The notes under the pieces are model-generated. The model ran no database searches. It saw only the letters and a program-made list of their open reading frames with translations, and was not told where the DNA came from. A stretch of DNA of 64,000 bases from positions 124,001 to 188,000 of the forward strand of contig CAWIKW010000007.1 of assembly GCA_963836785.1 (NCBI GenBank), given 5' to 3'. Both the position numbers and the translations under genes were made by a program. Every line of letters begins with the position of its first letter. The stretch's first letter is position 1. This document shows positions 35,900-45,300 of this stretch, piece after piece. The stretch is from DASQPR01 sp963836785. Its GTDB lineage: Bacteria > Actinomycetota > Actinomycetes > Mycobacteriales > Micromonosporaceae.

Positions 35900-36536
35900 C
35901 CCGCCCGGGGCTCGCGGCGCAGGCGGCCAGGCGCGCGATGCGCGCGGCCGTGCTCGCGATGCGGGCGGCCGTGCTCGCGATGCGGGCGGCCGGGGCGGCA
36001 CAGGCCGCTCAGCCTCGCCGAAGCAGCCGACGCCAGCCGCGGCCGCGAGATCGCCGCTGGCCGCGCCGCCTCCCGCGGCGCCCGATACAAGTTCGTCGAC
36101 GACCGACCTGGTCGTCCGGGTCGCCGGCGTCATCGTCGGCGTGTGCCTGGCCGCGGTGACGGCATTCTGGGAGGCGCTGCTCACTCCGTTGCACGTGACG
36201 ATCTTCGGGTCGGTGGTCCGGCTGCCGATCGCTCCATTGGTCGCGATCATTCTCAACATCGGCATCTTCTGGTTCGGGCGGGTCGTGACCGGTCGCACCG
36301 GACTCGCGTTGCTGCCCGCGATCGCGTGGTTCGTCGTGATCTTCGCGGCCGGCAACCGTACGTCCGAGGGCGACATCCTCATCGCCGGGAACAACTGGGT
36401 TGGCGTCGTGACGATCCTGCTCGGAGCGGTCGCGTGGGCCGCCGGCGTTTACGTGTTCATGTTCCGGGGCCGCCGGCACGCTCCCGACCCACCGGCGCCA
36501 ACGCTGCCGACACGCTCGCGGCCGCGAGCGCGCTAG
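35874..36536 (+). CDS. DUF6113-type membrane protein
   Basis: About 220 residues from GTG 35874, overlapping mshB by 26 bp. A low-complexity head includes three RARDAGG units from a 21-bp tandem repeat (35934-35996), then four hydrophobic segments (VVRVAGVIVGVCLAAVTAFW, LPIAPLVAIILNIGIFWFG, LALLPAIAWFVVIFAAG, WVGVVTILLGAVAWAAGVYV) and a short basic tail. In Mtb a membrane protein (Rv1171c-type neighbour) also follows mshB. Function unknown. Confidence 0.8.
   Translation: MISLPASTSPPGARGAGGQARDARGRARDAGGRARDAGGRGGTGRSASPKQPTPAAAARSPLAAPPPAAPDTSSSTTDLVVRVAGVIVGVCLAAVTAFWEALLTPLHVTIFGSVVRLPIAPLVAIILNIGIFWFGRVVTGRTGLALLPAIAWFVVIFAAGNRTSEGDILIAGNNWVGVVTILLGAVAWAAGVYVFMFRGRRHAPDPPAPTLPTRSRPRAR
35934..35996 (+). 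repeat. 21-bp in-frame tandem repeat, 3 copies
   Basis: Units start at 35934, 35955 and 35976 with core CGATGCGGGCGGCCGTGCTCG; a multiple of three, encoding R-A-R-D-A-G-G near the N-terminus of the DUF6113 protein. Confidence 0.85.
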
Positions 36537-36729
36537 GACGGACTCGATGATCGGACGTGTCGGAAGGTACGCGCCGGCCACGCGAGCGTGATTCCCAGTA
36601 ACTTTCCAGCTCCCGGGGCTGGCGAGCACGCAGTGATTGCGGTTATATCTGGTTCGATTACGCCGCTACCACGCAGGCGTGACAGTCCGCCGAACCGATC
36701 GGTCGGATCCGCCCCCGGGGGTCACCGAG

Positions 36730-37275
36730 ATGAACGAGCGCTCCAAGCCGGTCGCGATGGTCGCCGGCCTGCTGTTCGCCGTCTACACGCTCGGCTGGTT
36801 CGGCAATTGGCTGCTGCGGCACCACCACCATCGGCAAGAGGCCGTCGGCATTGCCGAGATCGTGCTGATCGGGCTGATCGTCGCCGTCGCGATGTTCCGG
36901 TGGGCCGCGCGGTGGCCGCTCATCGAGGCGATGCCGCGGTTGGTGGTGGCGATCGCGATCGGTTGCGTGGCGTCCGCGCTGCTCTCGCCGTTCGCCGGCG
37001 GCTCGTACCCGTTCAAGGGCGGCGCCGGCGATTTCTTCCTGAAGATCTGGATCTTCCTCGGGGCGTCGATCGTCGGCATGCTGCTCGGGTATATCGCCGT
37101 CGTGGCCGTCGGCAAGGATTACCGCACCGGTGCGCTCCGGCGGGTCGAGGCCGCGCGATTGAAGGCGGCCCGGGTGGCCGCGGGTAAGGCCAGTGCGCCG
37201 GCGAAGCCGAAGCAGAAGCCGTCTCCGGCCCGCTCCCCGAACGGCAAGCCGAAGACCGGCACCGGCCGGCGATAG
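36730..37275 (+). CDS. Four-helix membrane protein with basic tail
   Basis: 181 residues from ATG 36730, GGGGG at 36716-36720 upstream; a GTG at 36679 is possible. Four hydrophobic segments (VAMVAGLLFAVYTLGWFG, IAEIVLIGLIVAVAMF, LVVAIAIGCVASALLSPF, IWIFLGASIVGMLLGYIAVVAVG) with a striking HHHH run after the first. C-terminal 45 residues are Lys/Arg/Pro/Ala-rich and cytoplasmic. No family recognised. Confidence 0.75.
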   Translation: MNERSKPVAMVAGLLFAVYTLGWFGNWLLRHHHHRQEAVGIAEIVLIGLIVAVAMFRWAARWPLIEAMPRLVVAIAIGCVASALLSPFAGGSYPFKGGAGDFFLKIWIFLGASIVGMLLGYIAVVAVGKDYRTGALRRVEAARLKAARVAAGKASAPAKPKQKPSPARSPNGKPKTGTGRR

Positions 37276-37295
37276 CCCCGCGCGGCTCCGCCACG

Positions 37296-37336
37296 CCAAG
37301 ATCTGCGAGAGTGCGCCGCCATTGTCCTGATCTTGG
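37296..37336. terminator. Hairpin between convergent genes
   Basis: CCAAGATC (37296-37303) and GATCTTGG (37329-37336) flank a GC-rich 25-nt loop between the membrane protein gene and the minus-strand SH3-like ORF. Confidence 0.5.
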
Positions 37337-37370
37337 ACGGGATAGGTCCATGACGGGGCACTTCAGCGGA

Positions 37371-37595
37371 TCATGGCGATGCGGCACGACGCGGCGCAGG
37401 TGGCGGGATGCGCTTGCCGGCGACGATGGCCGCGATCGGCACCGTGACGGGACCGCGGCGCGTGACTACCGTGATCGACTCGTCGTCCCAGGCGACGAGA
37501 TCGCCAACTACGTCCGTGAAGAGGGGACGATCGTCGCGGATCTCGACGAACCGCCGCACTACCACCCGCTGTCCCACGTCGCCACGGCCTAGCAC
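37371..37595 (-). CDS. Stand-alone SH3-like domain (N-terminal domain of Rv0428c-type GNAT acetyltransferases)
   Basis: 74 residues from GTG 37595. The stretch RVVVRRFV ... TDVVGDLVAWDDESITVVTRRGPVTVPIAAIVAGKRIPP is the short beta-barrel that precedes the acetyltransferase domain in Rv0428c-like actinobacterial proteins, which are often next to fdxA. Here the frame stops right after this domain and no acetyltransferase domain follows on the minus strand. Either a genuine single-domain protein or a truncated remnant. Divergent from fdxA. Confidence 0.65.
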   Translation of the reverse strand: MLGRGDVGQRVVVRRFVEIRDDRPLFTDVVGDLVAWDDESITVVTRRGPVTVPIAAIVAGKRIPPPAPRRAASP

Positions 37596-37782
37596 TCTCG
37601 CCCCTCCACGGTGGGGATACTAGGCTGTGCGGGGTACGCGTAAGACGGCCTTTGTGGCGGCGAAAACGCCGCGAACCGGCCCGATCCGCGCGATAGATGC
37701 GAGCCCCGGCACAGACGCCGGGAGAACGAGGCGCCCGTCGTGTCGGCTGGACCCGGCGGTGCGGTGTGGAGAGGACGAGGTT

Positions 37783-38109
37783 GTGACCTATATCATCGCC
37801 GAGCCGTGCGTCGATCTGCTCGACAAGGCGTGCATCGAAGAGTGCCCAGTGGACTGCATCTACACGGGCAACCGGATGCTTTACATCCACCCCGACGAGT
37901 GCGTCGACTGCGGCGCGTGCGAGCCGGTCTGCCCGGTCGAGGCAATCTTTTACGAGGACGACGTTCCGCAGCAGTGGAAGGACTACACGGCCGCGAATTA
38001 CGAGTTCTTCGAGGACCTCGGCTCGCCCGGTGGGGCGTCGAAGATGGGCAACATCGACAAGGACGCGACGTTCGTCGCCGCTCAGCCGCCACGGGAAGTC
38101 GAGCACTGA
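37783..38109 (+). CDS. fdxA: 7Fe ferredoxin (3Fe-4S/4Fe-4S)
   Basis: 108 residues from GTG 37783 with GAGGACGAGG upstream. Cys ligands in EPCVDLLDKACIEECPVDC and DECVDCGACEPVCPVEAI, the classic FdxA pattern where one Cys of the first cluster is displaced to leave a 3Fe-4S cluster. Low-potential electron carrier. Immediately upstream of dapC, the standard actinobacterial neighbourhood (Mtb fdxC-Rv1178). Confidence 0.94.
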   Translation: MTYIIAEPCVDLLDKACIEECPVDCIYTGNRMLYIHPDECVDCGACEPVCPVEAIFYEDDVPQQWKDYTAANYEFFEDLGSPGGASKMGNIDKDATFVAAQPPREVEH

Positions 38110-38111
38110 CC

Positions 38112-39215
38112 GTGCCCGCGACGCGATCCGGCAGTCCCGCCGCGGGGCTGCCGGATTTTCCGTGGGACCTGCTGGAACCGGCTAAGGCCAAGGCGGCCGC
38201 GCACCCGGACGGGATCGTCGACCTCTCCATCGGCACGCCGATCGACTCCGTGCCCGTCGGGGTTCAGGCCGCGCTGGCTGCCGCATCCGACGCGCCGGGT
38301 TACCCCCAGACCGCCGGTACGATGGAATTGCGCGCCGCGATCACGTCGTGGGTCGCCCGTACGTGTCGCGCCCGGCCCGGATTCGGCGTGCTGCCGACGA
38401 TCGGCTCGAAGGAGTTCGTTGCCTGGCTCCCGACACTGCTCGGCATCGGCCCCGGCGACGTCGTCGCGATCCCGAACGTGTGCTATCCGACATACGAGGT
38501 CGGGGCGCGTCTCGTTGGCGCATCGATCGTGCGTACGGACGATCCGCCGAGTCTCGGCAAAACGCCCGTCAAGTTGCTGTGGATCAACTCGCCGGGCAAC
38601 CCGAATGGCCGCGTCCTCGCGCCGGAGGAGTTGCGGTCGACCGTCGAGTGGGCGCGCGAGAACGGCGCTGTCGTCGCGAGCGACGAGTGTTATCTGACGC
38701 TCGGTTGGGAGGAGCAGCCGACCTCGATCTTGGAGGTCTGCGGCGACAACATGGCCAGCGTGTTGGCCGTGCACTCGCTCTCGAAGCGCTCGAATCTGGC
38801 CGGCTACCGCGCCGGCTTCATCGCCGGTGACCCGGCCATCGTCGGCGACCTCCTCGCCGTGCGGAAACACATCGGAATGATCGTGCCGGCCCCCGTACAG
38901 GCGGCGATGGTGGCGGCATTGACGGACGAGGTGCACGTCCGGGAACAGCGCGACCGCTACGCCCATCGGCGCAACGTGCTGCGCGTCGCGTTGGAGCGGG
39001 CCGGCCTCACGATCGAAGACTCGCGCGCCGGCCTCTACCTGTGGTGCCGGCGCGAGGAGGACGGCTGGGCGACCGTGGACTGGCTGGCTGGCCACGGCAT
39101 CCTCGTGGCACCGGGTGACTTCTACGGGCCGGCCGGCGCCGCGTACGTCCGGGTCGCATTGACCGCGACGGATGAGCGCATCGAGGCGGCGGCCGAGCGA
39201 CTGTCGGTCGCATAG
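38112..39215 (+). CDS. dapC: Succinyldiaminopimelate transaminase (actinobacterial DapC)
   Basis: 367 residues from GTG 38112, two bases after the fdxA stop. Class I/II PLP aminotransferase: PLP Lys in AVHSLSKRSNLAGYRAGF (about residue 225), substrate Asn in NSPGNPNGRV, Asp in VASDECYL. Transfers an amino group to N-succinyl-2-amino-6-ketopimelate. With dapD and dapE next door it completes three consecutive steps of the succinylase pathway to meso-diaminopimelate and lysine. Confidence 0.92.
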   Translation: MPATRSGSPAAGLPDFPWDLLEPAKAKAAAHPDGIVDLSIGTPIDSVPVGVQAALAAASDAPGYPQTAGTMELRAAITSWVARTCRARPGFGVLPTIGSKEFVAWLPTLLGIGPGDVVAIPNVCYPTYEVGARLVGASIVRTDDPPSLGKTPVKLLWINSPGNPNGRVLAPEELRSTVEWARENGAVVASDECYLTLGWEEQPTSILEVCGDNMASVLAVHSLSKRSNLAGYRAGFIAGDPAIVGDLLAVRKHIGMIVPAPVQAAMVAALTDEVHVREQRDRYAHRRNVLRVALERAGLTIEDSRAGLYLWCRREEDGWATVDWLAGHGILVAPGDFYGPAGAAYVRVALTATDERIEAAAERLSVA

Positions 39216-39264
39216 CCGGCCTGGTCGGTCGCGTAGCGGGCCGGATCGTAGGCCAGCCGCATAC

Positions 39265-40263
39265 TCAGTTTGAGTGCAGCGCGGCGTTCAACTCGATGCC
39301 GCGACCGGTGCGTGAACGGGCCTCGATCGTGCCGGTGACGGAGTTGCGGAGGAAGAGGATGCCGGACGCTCCGGACAGCGTCACCGCCTTGACGACCTCG
39401 CCAGTCGGCAGCGTGACCTTTGTCCCGGACGTGACATAACAGCCAGCCTCGACGACGCAGTCGTCACCGAGCGAGATCGCGATGCCGGCGTTCGCGCCGA
39501 TGAGGCAGCGCTCGCCGACCGTGATGACCTCCTTGCCGCCGCCGGAGAGCGTACCCATGATCGAAGCACCGCCACCCACGTCGGAGCCGTCGCCGACGAC
39601 GACGCCGGCGGAGATGCGGCCCTCGACCATGGATGTGCCGAGCGTGCCGGCGTTGTAGTTCACGAAGCCCTCGTGCATGACGGTCGTGCCCGGCGCGAGA
39701 TGGGCGCCGAGGCGTACGCGGTCGGCGTCGGCGATGCGTACGCCGCTCGGGGTCACGTAGTCGACCATCCGCGGGAACTTGTCGATGCCGTACACGGTGA
39801 GATAGCGGCCATCGGCGCGATCCAGCATGCGTAACTCGTCGACGCGATCCGGCGGGCACGGGCCGGCCGAAGTCCACGCGACGTTGGTCAGCAGCCCGAA
39901 GATGCCGTCGAGGTTGGCCTGGTGCGGCCGGATGGCCCGACTGGACAGCAGGTGCAGCCGCAGGTAGGCATCGGCGGCGTCGACCGGGGGGTCGGCGAGC
40001 GACCCGATGATCGTGGCGATCTCGACCACCCGCAGGCCCGGGAGGAGGCGATCCCCGGTCAGGCGCAAGAGTCGCTCGACCATCGTCGCGTCCGCCGGCC
40101 GGTTGCCGAGTCCCAGGTGGTCGGTCGGATACCAGGCGTCGAGCGTCTGACCCTCGGCGGTCACGGTAGCCAGACCGAGCCCCCATGCCGGGGTTGTCAC
40201 ATGTGCCGTCACAGTTGGCCACGCTACCGAATCGACCGTCGCCCGATCCGGGCGGTCCGACAT
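39265..40263 (-). CDS. dapD: 2,3,4,5-tetrahydropyridine-2,6-dicarboxylate N-succinyltransferase
   Basis: 332 residues from ATG 40263 (a GTG further in, VTAHVTTPAWGLG, is possible). Left-handed beta-helix hexapeptide region (VVVGDGSDVGGGASIMGTLSG ... ISLGDDCVVEAGCYVTSGTKV) and the family segment MHEGFVNYNAGTLG. Uses succinyl-CoA to start the succinylase branch. Transcribed opposite to dapC and divergent from dapE, with two 18-bp direct repeats in the shared start region. Confidence 0.93.
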   Translation of the reverse strand: MSDRPDRATVDSVAWPTVTAHVTTPAWGLGLATVTAEGQTLDAWYPTDHLGLGNRPADATMVERLLRLTGDRLLPGLRVVEIATIIGSLADPPVDAADAYLRLHLLSSRAIRPHQANLDGIFGLLTNVAWTSAGPCPPDRVDELRMLDRADGRYLTVYGIDKFPRMVDYVTPSGVRIADADRVRLGAHLAPGTTVMHEGFVNYNAGTLGTSMVEGRISAGVVVGDGSDVGGGASIMGTLSGGGKEVITVGERCLIGANAGIAISLGDDCVVEAGCYVTSGTKVTLPTGEVVKAVTLSGASGILFLRNSVTGTIEARSRTGRGIELNAALHSN

Positions 40264-40293
40264 CGCCGGGTCGGCCGATCCGGGCGGTCCGAC
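40244..40293. repeat. 18-bp direct repeat at the dapD/dapE divergent region
   Basis: CGATCCGGGCGGTCCGAC occurs at 40244-40261 and 40276-40293, spanning the dapD start and 45 bp before dapE. Could be regulator sites or a short duplication. Confidence 0.75.
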
Positions 40294-40337
40294 CGAGACG
40301 CCTGCAGGCTCGCGGGCTGGTGGCTAGTCTCGTGGCC

Positions 40338-41552
40338 GTGACCGCACACCTGGATGACGCCGCACTCGCCGATCCCGTCGAACTGACCCGCGCGCTCGTC
40401 GACATCGAATCCGTATCCGGCGAGGAGGCGGAGATCGCCGACGCCGTGGAAGCCGCGCTGCGTCAGGCCGAGCACCTGTCGGTCGGCCGGATCGGCAATA
40501 CCGTCTATGCACGTACGCAGCTCGGACGCCCCCAGCGGGTGGTGCTCGCCGGACATCTCGACACGGTCCCGATCGCCGACAACCTCCCGAGCCGTACGGT
40601 CGGCGACCTCATGTGGGGCTGCGGGACTTCGGACATGAAATCCGGCACCGCGCTCGCTTTGTGGCTCGCCATGAATGTCCCCGAACCGCGGCACGACGTG
40701 ACCTACTTCTTCTACGAATGCGAGGAGGTCGAGGCCGAGCGCAACGGGCTCACCGTCGTGTCGCAGGTCGCGCCGGAGTTGCTGGCGGCCGACTTCGCGG
40801 TGCTTCTCGAGCCGACGTACGGACTGGTCGAGGGCGGTTGCCAGGGCACGATGCGGGTCCGGGTCGCCACGCACGGCGTCCGCGCTCACGCCGCCCGCTC
40901 CTGGCTCGGCGTCAACGCCATACACGCGGCGGGCGAGGTGTTGGAGCGGCTCACCGCGTACGAGGGGCGCGAGGTAACCGTCGACGGCTGCGACTACCAC
41001 GAGGGACTCAACGCGGTCGCGATCAACGGCGGCGTCGCATCGAATGTCGTGCCGGACGAGTGCGTGATCGACGTCAACTACCGGTTCGCACCGGATCGTG
41101 ACGAGGCGGCGGCCGAAGCACACCTCTGCGAGGTCTTCGCCGGATTCGTGGTCGAGGTCGTCGATTCAGCGCCCGGCGCGCGGCCGGGTCTGCACCACCC
41201 GGCCGCGAAGGAGTTCGTCGAACTCGTCGGCCAACCGCCGATCGGCAAGCTCGGCTGGACCGACGTGGCACGCTTCGCCGCGCTCGGCATTCCGGCGATC
41301 AACTTCGGCCCGGGCGATCCGAACCTGGCGCACAAGCCGGACGAGCACGTCGAGATTACCAAGATCCGCGCGGGCGCCCAGACGCTGCACGCGTGGCTCA
41401 CCGGTCGACCGGCGCCCGCTGCCGACCAACTCGACGGTGCTGCGAGGGGGCCGGGTGGCGTCGCCGGCACGGCCCACGTCGGCCGGCACGAGGCCGTCGA
41501 GCGCCACGACATGCGTGAATCGCGGCAACGCACACCGCGGCCGATAGCGTGA
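40338..41552 (+). CDS. dapE: Succinyl-diaminopimelate desuccinylase
   Basis: 404 residues from GTG 40338 (GTG 40332 is equally possible; no Shine-Dalgarno). M20 metallopeptidase: His in VVLAGHLDTVP, bridging Asp in WGCGTSDMKSG, catalytic Glu-Glu in FFYECEEVEAERNG, C-terminal His in NLAHKPDEHVEI. Hydrolyses N-succinyl-LL-DAP to LL-DAP. The last about 45 residues after the catalytic core are Ala/Gly/Arg-rich and dispensable-looking. Followed by a LOG-family gene, as in Mtb (Rv1202, Rv1205). Confidence 0.92.
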   Translation: MTAHLDDAALADPVELTRALVDIESVSGEEAEIADAVEAALRQAEHLSVGRIGNTVYARTQLGRPQRVVLAGHLDTVPIADNLPSRTVGDLMWGCGTSDMKSGTALALWLAMNVPEPRHDVTYFFYECEEVEAERNGLTVVSQVAPELLAADFAVLLEPTYGLVEGGCQGTMRVRVATHGVRAHAARSWLGVNAIHAAGEVLERLTAYEGREVTVDGCDYHEGLNAVAINGGVASNVVPDECVIDVNYRFAPDRDEAAAEAHLCEVFAGFVVEVVDSAPGARPGLHHPAAKEFVELVGQPPIGKLGWTDVARFAALGIPAINFGPGDPNLAHKPDEHVEITKIRAGAQTLHAWLTGRPAPAADQLDGAARGPGGVAGTAHVGRHEAVERHDMRESRQRTPRPIA

Positions 41553-41556
41553 ACCC

Positions 41557-42336
41557 ATGACGAACGATGGCGCGCCCGGGCGCGACGGTGAGGAGCGGCG
41601 CCGCGGCCCGGTGACGCTGCGCCGGGACGCGATCCGGAGTGGTACGGCCGATCAACGGTTGCTCGACTCGCGCCTGCGAGCGGACTGGAAGACGCGTGAT
41701 GCCTGGCGCGCGCTGCGCATCCTGTCGGAGTTCGTCGAGGGTTTCGACAGCCTGTCCGATTTGCCGCCCGCGGTCAGCGTGTTCGGGTCGGCGCGGGCGA
41801 AAGCCGGCTCGCCGGACTGCCAGGTGGCCGAGTCGCTCGGTGGCGCTCTGGCCCGGGCCGGCTATGCGGTGATCACGGGCGGCGGTCCGGGCGTGATGGA
41901 GGCGGCGAACAAGGGCGCGACGGAGGCCGGTGGGCTGTCCGTCGGTCTCGGCATCGAGTTGCCCTTCGAGCAGGGCCTCAACGGCTGGTGCGACATCGGC
42001 ATCGACTTCCGCTACTTCTTCGCCCGCAAGACGATGTTCGTGAAGTACGCCCAGGCGTTCGTGGTGCTGCCGGGCGGGTTCGGCACGATGGACGAGTTGT
42101 TCGAGGCGCTGACGCTCGTACAGACCGGCAAGGTCACCCGATTCCCGGTCGTTCTGATGGGCTCGGCCTACTGGCAGGGGCTGATCGACTGGATGCGTGA
42201 CCGCATGGGCGCCGACGGGAAAATCAACCCGACCGATCTCGACCTGCTGTGTGTGACCGACGACGTGGACGAGGCGATTCGGCACATCGTGGAGTCCGAC
42301 ACGGCGCTGTCGGAAGGCATCGGCCCCGAGCAATAG
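41557..42336 (+). CDS. LOG family protein (TIGR00730, cytokinin-nucleotide phosphoribohydrolase type)
   Basis: 259 residues from ATG 41557, four bases after dapE. Rossmann-like fold with the signature AYAQAFVVLPGGFGTMDELFE (PGGxGTxxE) and the lead-in VITGGGPGVMEAANKGA. LOG proteins cleave the N-glycosidic bond of cytokinin or purine nucleotide monophosphates to free bases. In Mtb the Rv1205 homologue makes cytokinin; here the dapE neighbourhood supports orthology. Confidence 0.9.
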   Translation: MTNDGAPGRDGEERRRGPVTLRRDAIRSGTADQRLLDSRLRADWKTRDAWRALRILSEFVEGFDSLSDLPPAVSVFGSARAKAGSPDCQVAESLGGALARAGYAVITGGGPGVMEAANKGATEAGGLSVGLGIELPFEQGLNGWCDIGIDFRYFFARKTMFVKYAQAFVVLPGGFGTMDELFEALTLVQTGKVTRFPVVLMGSAYWQGLIDWMRDRMGADGKINPTDLDLLCVTDDVDEAIRHIVESDTALSEGIGPEQ

Positions 42337-42389
42337 CCGCCCGCGCGGGTCGCGTTCGACCTGTCGTACCGGCGTGGTCTGATGGGCCT

Positions 42390-45300
42390 GTGACACGTCC
42401 TGCCGCCCGGCCCGCGCCATCGCCCGCACCGGCACGGACGTGGCGGCTGGTCCGCCCGGCGGAGCAGGACAGCTTCCCGGCGTCGGCAGAGTCCGCGACC
42501 GAACAGCGGCGCTGGGATGACGCCGCCGCATCGGTGATCGCGCACGACGGCGGCCCGCTGCTCGTGCGCGGCGGACCGGGGACCGGCAAGACGTCACTGC
42601 TGGTCGCGTCGGTCGCCGCGCGCGTTGCGTCTGGCATCGATCCATCGCGCGTGGTGGTGCTGACGTTCGGCCGCCGCGGTGCGTCCGCATTGCGCGGACG
42701 TGTCGAGGCCGCGCTCGTCCGGTCCGATGTGGCCGGTCGCGGTCGCGTCACGGCCGAGCCCATCGTGCGGACCTTCCATGGGTACGCGTTCGGCCTGCTC
42801 CGCCGGGCCGCGACGGAGCTCGGCGAGCCGACGCCGCGATTGCTGTCCGGGCCCGAGCAGGATCTCGTCATCCGCGAGTTGTTGGCCGCCAGCGACCCCG
42901 CCATGTGGCCGCCGGGTCTCGGGCAGGCCCTGCGCACCCGAGCCTTCGCGAGCCAGCTGCGAGATCTTGTGCTGCGTGCTGCCGAACGCGGCATCGGCCC
43001 GCGCGAGCTGGCGCGACTCGGGGACGGCCATGCCCGGCCCGACTGGCATTCGGCGGGCCGATTCCTGGCCGAATACGACCAGGTGCTCGCGCTGCGCGAC
43101 GCGACCGGTCGAGCCGGCATCGGCTACGACAGCGCCGAACTGGTGCGCGCCGCGGCCGACCTGTTGCGGGCCGATCCGGATCTGCTGGCGGCCGAACGGC
43201 GTCGCGCGGCACACGTCTATGTCGACGAGTTCGCCGACACCGACCCGGCCCAGGTCGAGTTGCTCGAGCTGATCGCTGGCGGCGGCGCGAACGCGGTGGT
43301 GTTCGGCGATCCGGATTCGTCGATCTACGGATTCCGTGGCGCCGATCCCGACGCCGTCGCCGGGTTCCCGGACCGGTTTGCACGCGCCGACGGCACACCG
43401 GCTCCGGTCGTCACGTTGACCCGGACGCACCGGGCGGCCGGGCCACTTTTGGAGGCAACGCAGCGGATCGCCGGCCGGCTACGCGGTCCCGGTCGACATC
43501 GGACGATGCAGGCCGGGGCCGGCGTGGCTAACGGTGACGTGGCGGTCGATACGTTCCGGTCGACTGCGAGCGAGGCGGCGTACGTGGCCCATCGGCTGCG
43601 TGAGGCGCACCTCATCGACGGCGTGCCGTGGGACCGGATGGCCGTCCTCGTGAAGTCGACCGCGTTGCGGCTGGCGAATTTACGGCGGGCATTGCACCAG
43701 GCCGGCGTGCCGACGCAGACGCTGGCCGACGACCTGCCACTCGCGGCTCAACCGGCGATCGTGCCGCTGCTGCAGGTGCTCGCGTGTGCGGTGCATCCGG
43801 AGCGTCTCGATGAGACGACCGCCGTCGCCTTGCTCCACTCGCCGATCGGTGGCGCCGATCCGCTCGCGGAGCGCCGGCTGCGCCAGGAGCTGCGGTTGCT
43901 CGCGGCCGCCGGTGGCGACCGCCGGCCATCCGGCGATCTGCTCGTGGAGGCACTGCGACAGCCGGCCGAGCTCGCCGCCGTACGCCCTCGCTGGGCCGCC
44001 CCGGCGTACGAGGTGGCAAATGTGCTCGCGGCGGCGCGGGCGGCGAGCGAGCGGCCCGATGCCACGATCGAAGACGTCCTGTGGGAGCTGTGGCAGGCGT
44101 CTGGGCTCGCCGACCGGTGGGCGGCCGAGAGCGCCCGGGGCGGTCCCCGGGGCGCGGCCGCCGATCGTGACCTCGATGCCGTCGTCGCTCTCTTCGAGAC
44201 CGCGTCCCGATTTGTCGACCGGCTGCCGGGCGCCCGAGCCGAGGTTTTCCTCGATCACGTACAGGGTCAGGAACTGCCGGGCGATTCACTGGCGCCGACC
44301 GCCGACCGGGGTGCGGCCGTCCGGATACTCACCGCGCACGCGGCCAAGGGGCTCGAGTGGGACGTCGTGATCGTCGCCGGGGTGCAGGAAGGGCTGTGGC
44401 CCGATCTGCGACCGCGTGGCAGCGTGCTCGGCGCCGAACGACTGGTCGACGTGGTGTCGGGTCGGGTCGGGGCGCCCGCGGACGCCACCGAGCCGGCCGG
44501 AGCCGGTGAAGGTCCGCGGGTCAGCATCGCCCGGCAGGCCGCGACGCTGCTCGACGAGGAGCGCCGCCTGTTCTACGTCGCGGCCACCCGGGCGCGCCGC
44601 CGGCTCATCGTGACGGCGGTGCACTCGGGCGACGGCGAGGAGCAGCCGTCCCGGTTCCTGCGTGAACTCGTGCCGCCGCCCGACGAGGATGACGGTGAGC
44701 CGGAGGCGACCCGGCTGCCGCGTGCGTTGACCCTGGACGCGCTGATCGCCGAGCTTCGCCTCGCGCTCACCGATCCGGCCGTCGGCGCGGATCCGGCGAC
44801 GGCGACCGATCACCATGCGCTCGCCGCTCGCCAGGCATCGGCGGCCGCCGCGCTGCGCCGGCTCGCCGACGCCGGCGTGCCGGGCGCGGACCCGTCGCAG
44901 TGGTGGGGCCTGGCCGATCTCTCCGACAGCCGGCCGCTCGTCGACGACGGCGAGCAGATCGTGGTGACGCCGTCCACCGTGGAGATCGTGGATCGGTGCA
45001 GCCTGCGGTGGCTGCTCGAACGCAACGGCGGTCGGGACGCGCCGTCACCGGAGCAGAATGTCGGCAACCTCGTGCACGACGCCGCGATGCGCGCGGAGGA
45101 CGCGGCCACGGTGGACCGGGCCGACTTGGTGACGTACGTAGTCGGACGGTTCGGCGAGATCGAGCTGTCGGCCCGCTGGCTGGCCGACCGGGAGCGCGAC
45201 CGGGCCGAGAAGATGATCGACAAACTGATCGGTTGGCTCGGCTCGAACCCGCGCCGGCTGTCGGCGATCGAGCGCGACTTCGTCGCACAGCTCGACGCGG

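Noticed and set aside
36608..36624. CCAGC/GCTGG hairpin after the DUF6113 gene
   Set aside because: Five-bp stem only; not distinguishable from background.
37363..38106. 247-residue minus-strand frame across fdxA
   Set aside because: Antisense to the ferredoxin gene; the real minus-strand gene is the SH3-like ORF in another frame.
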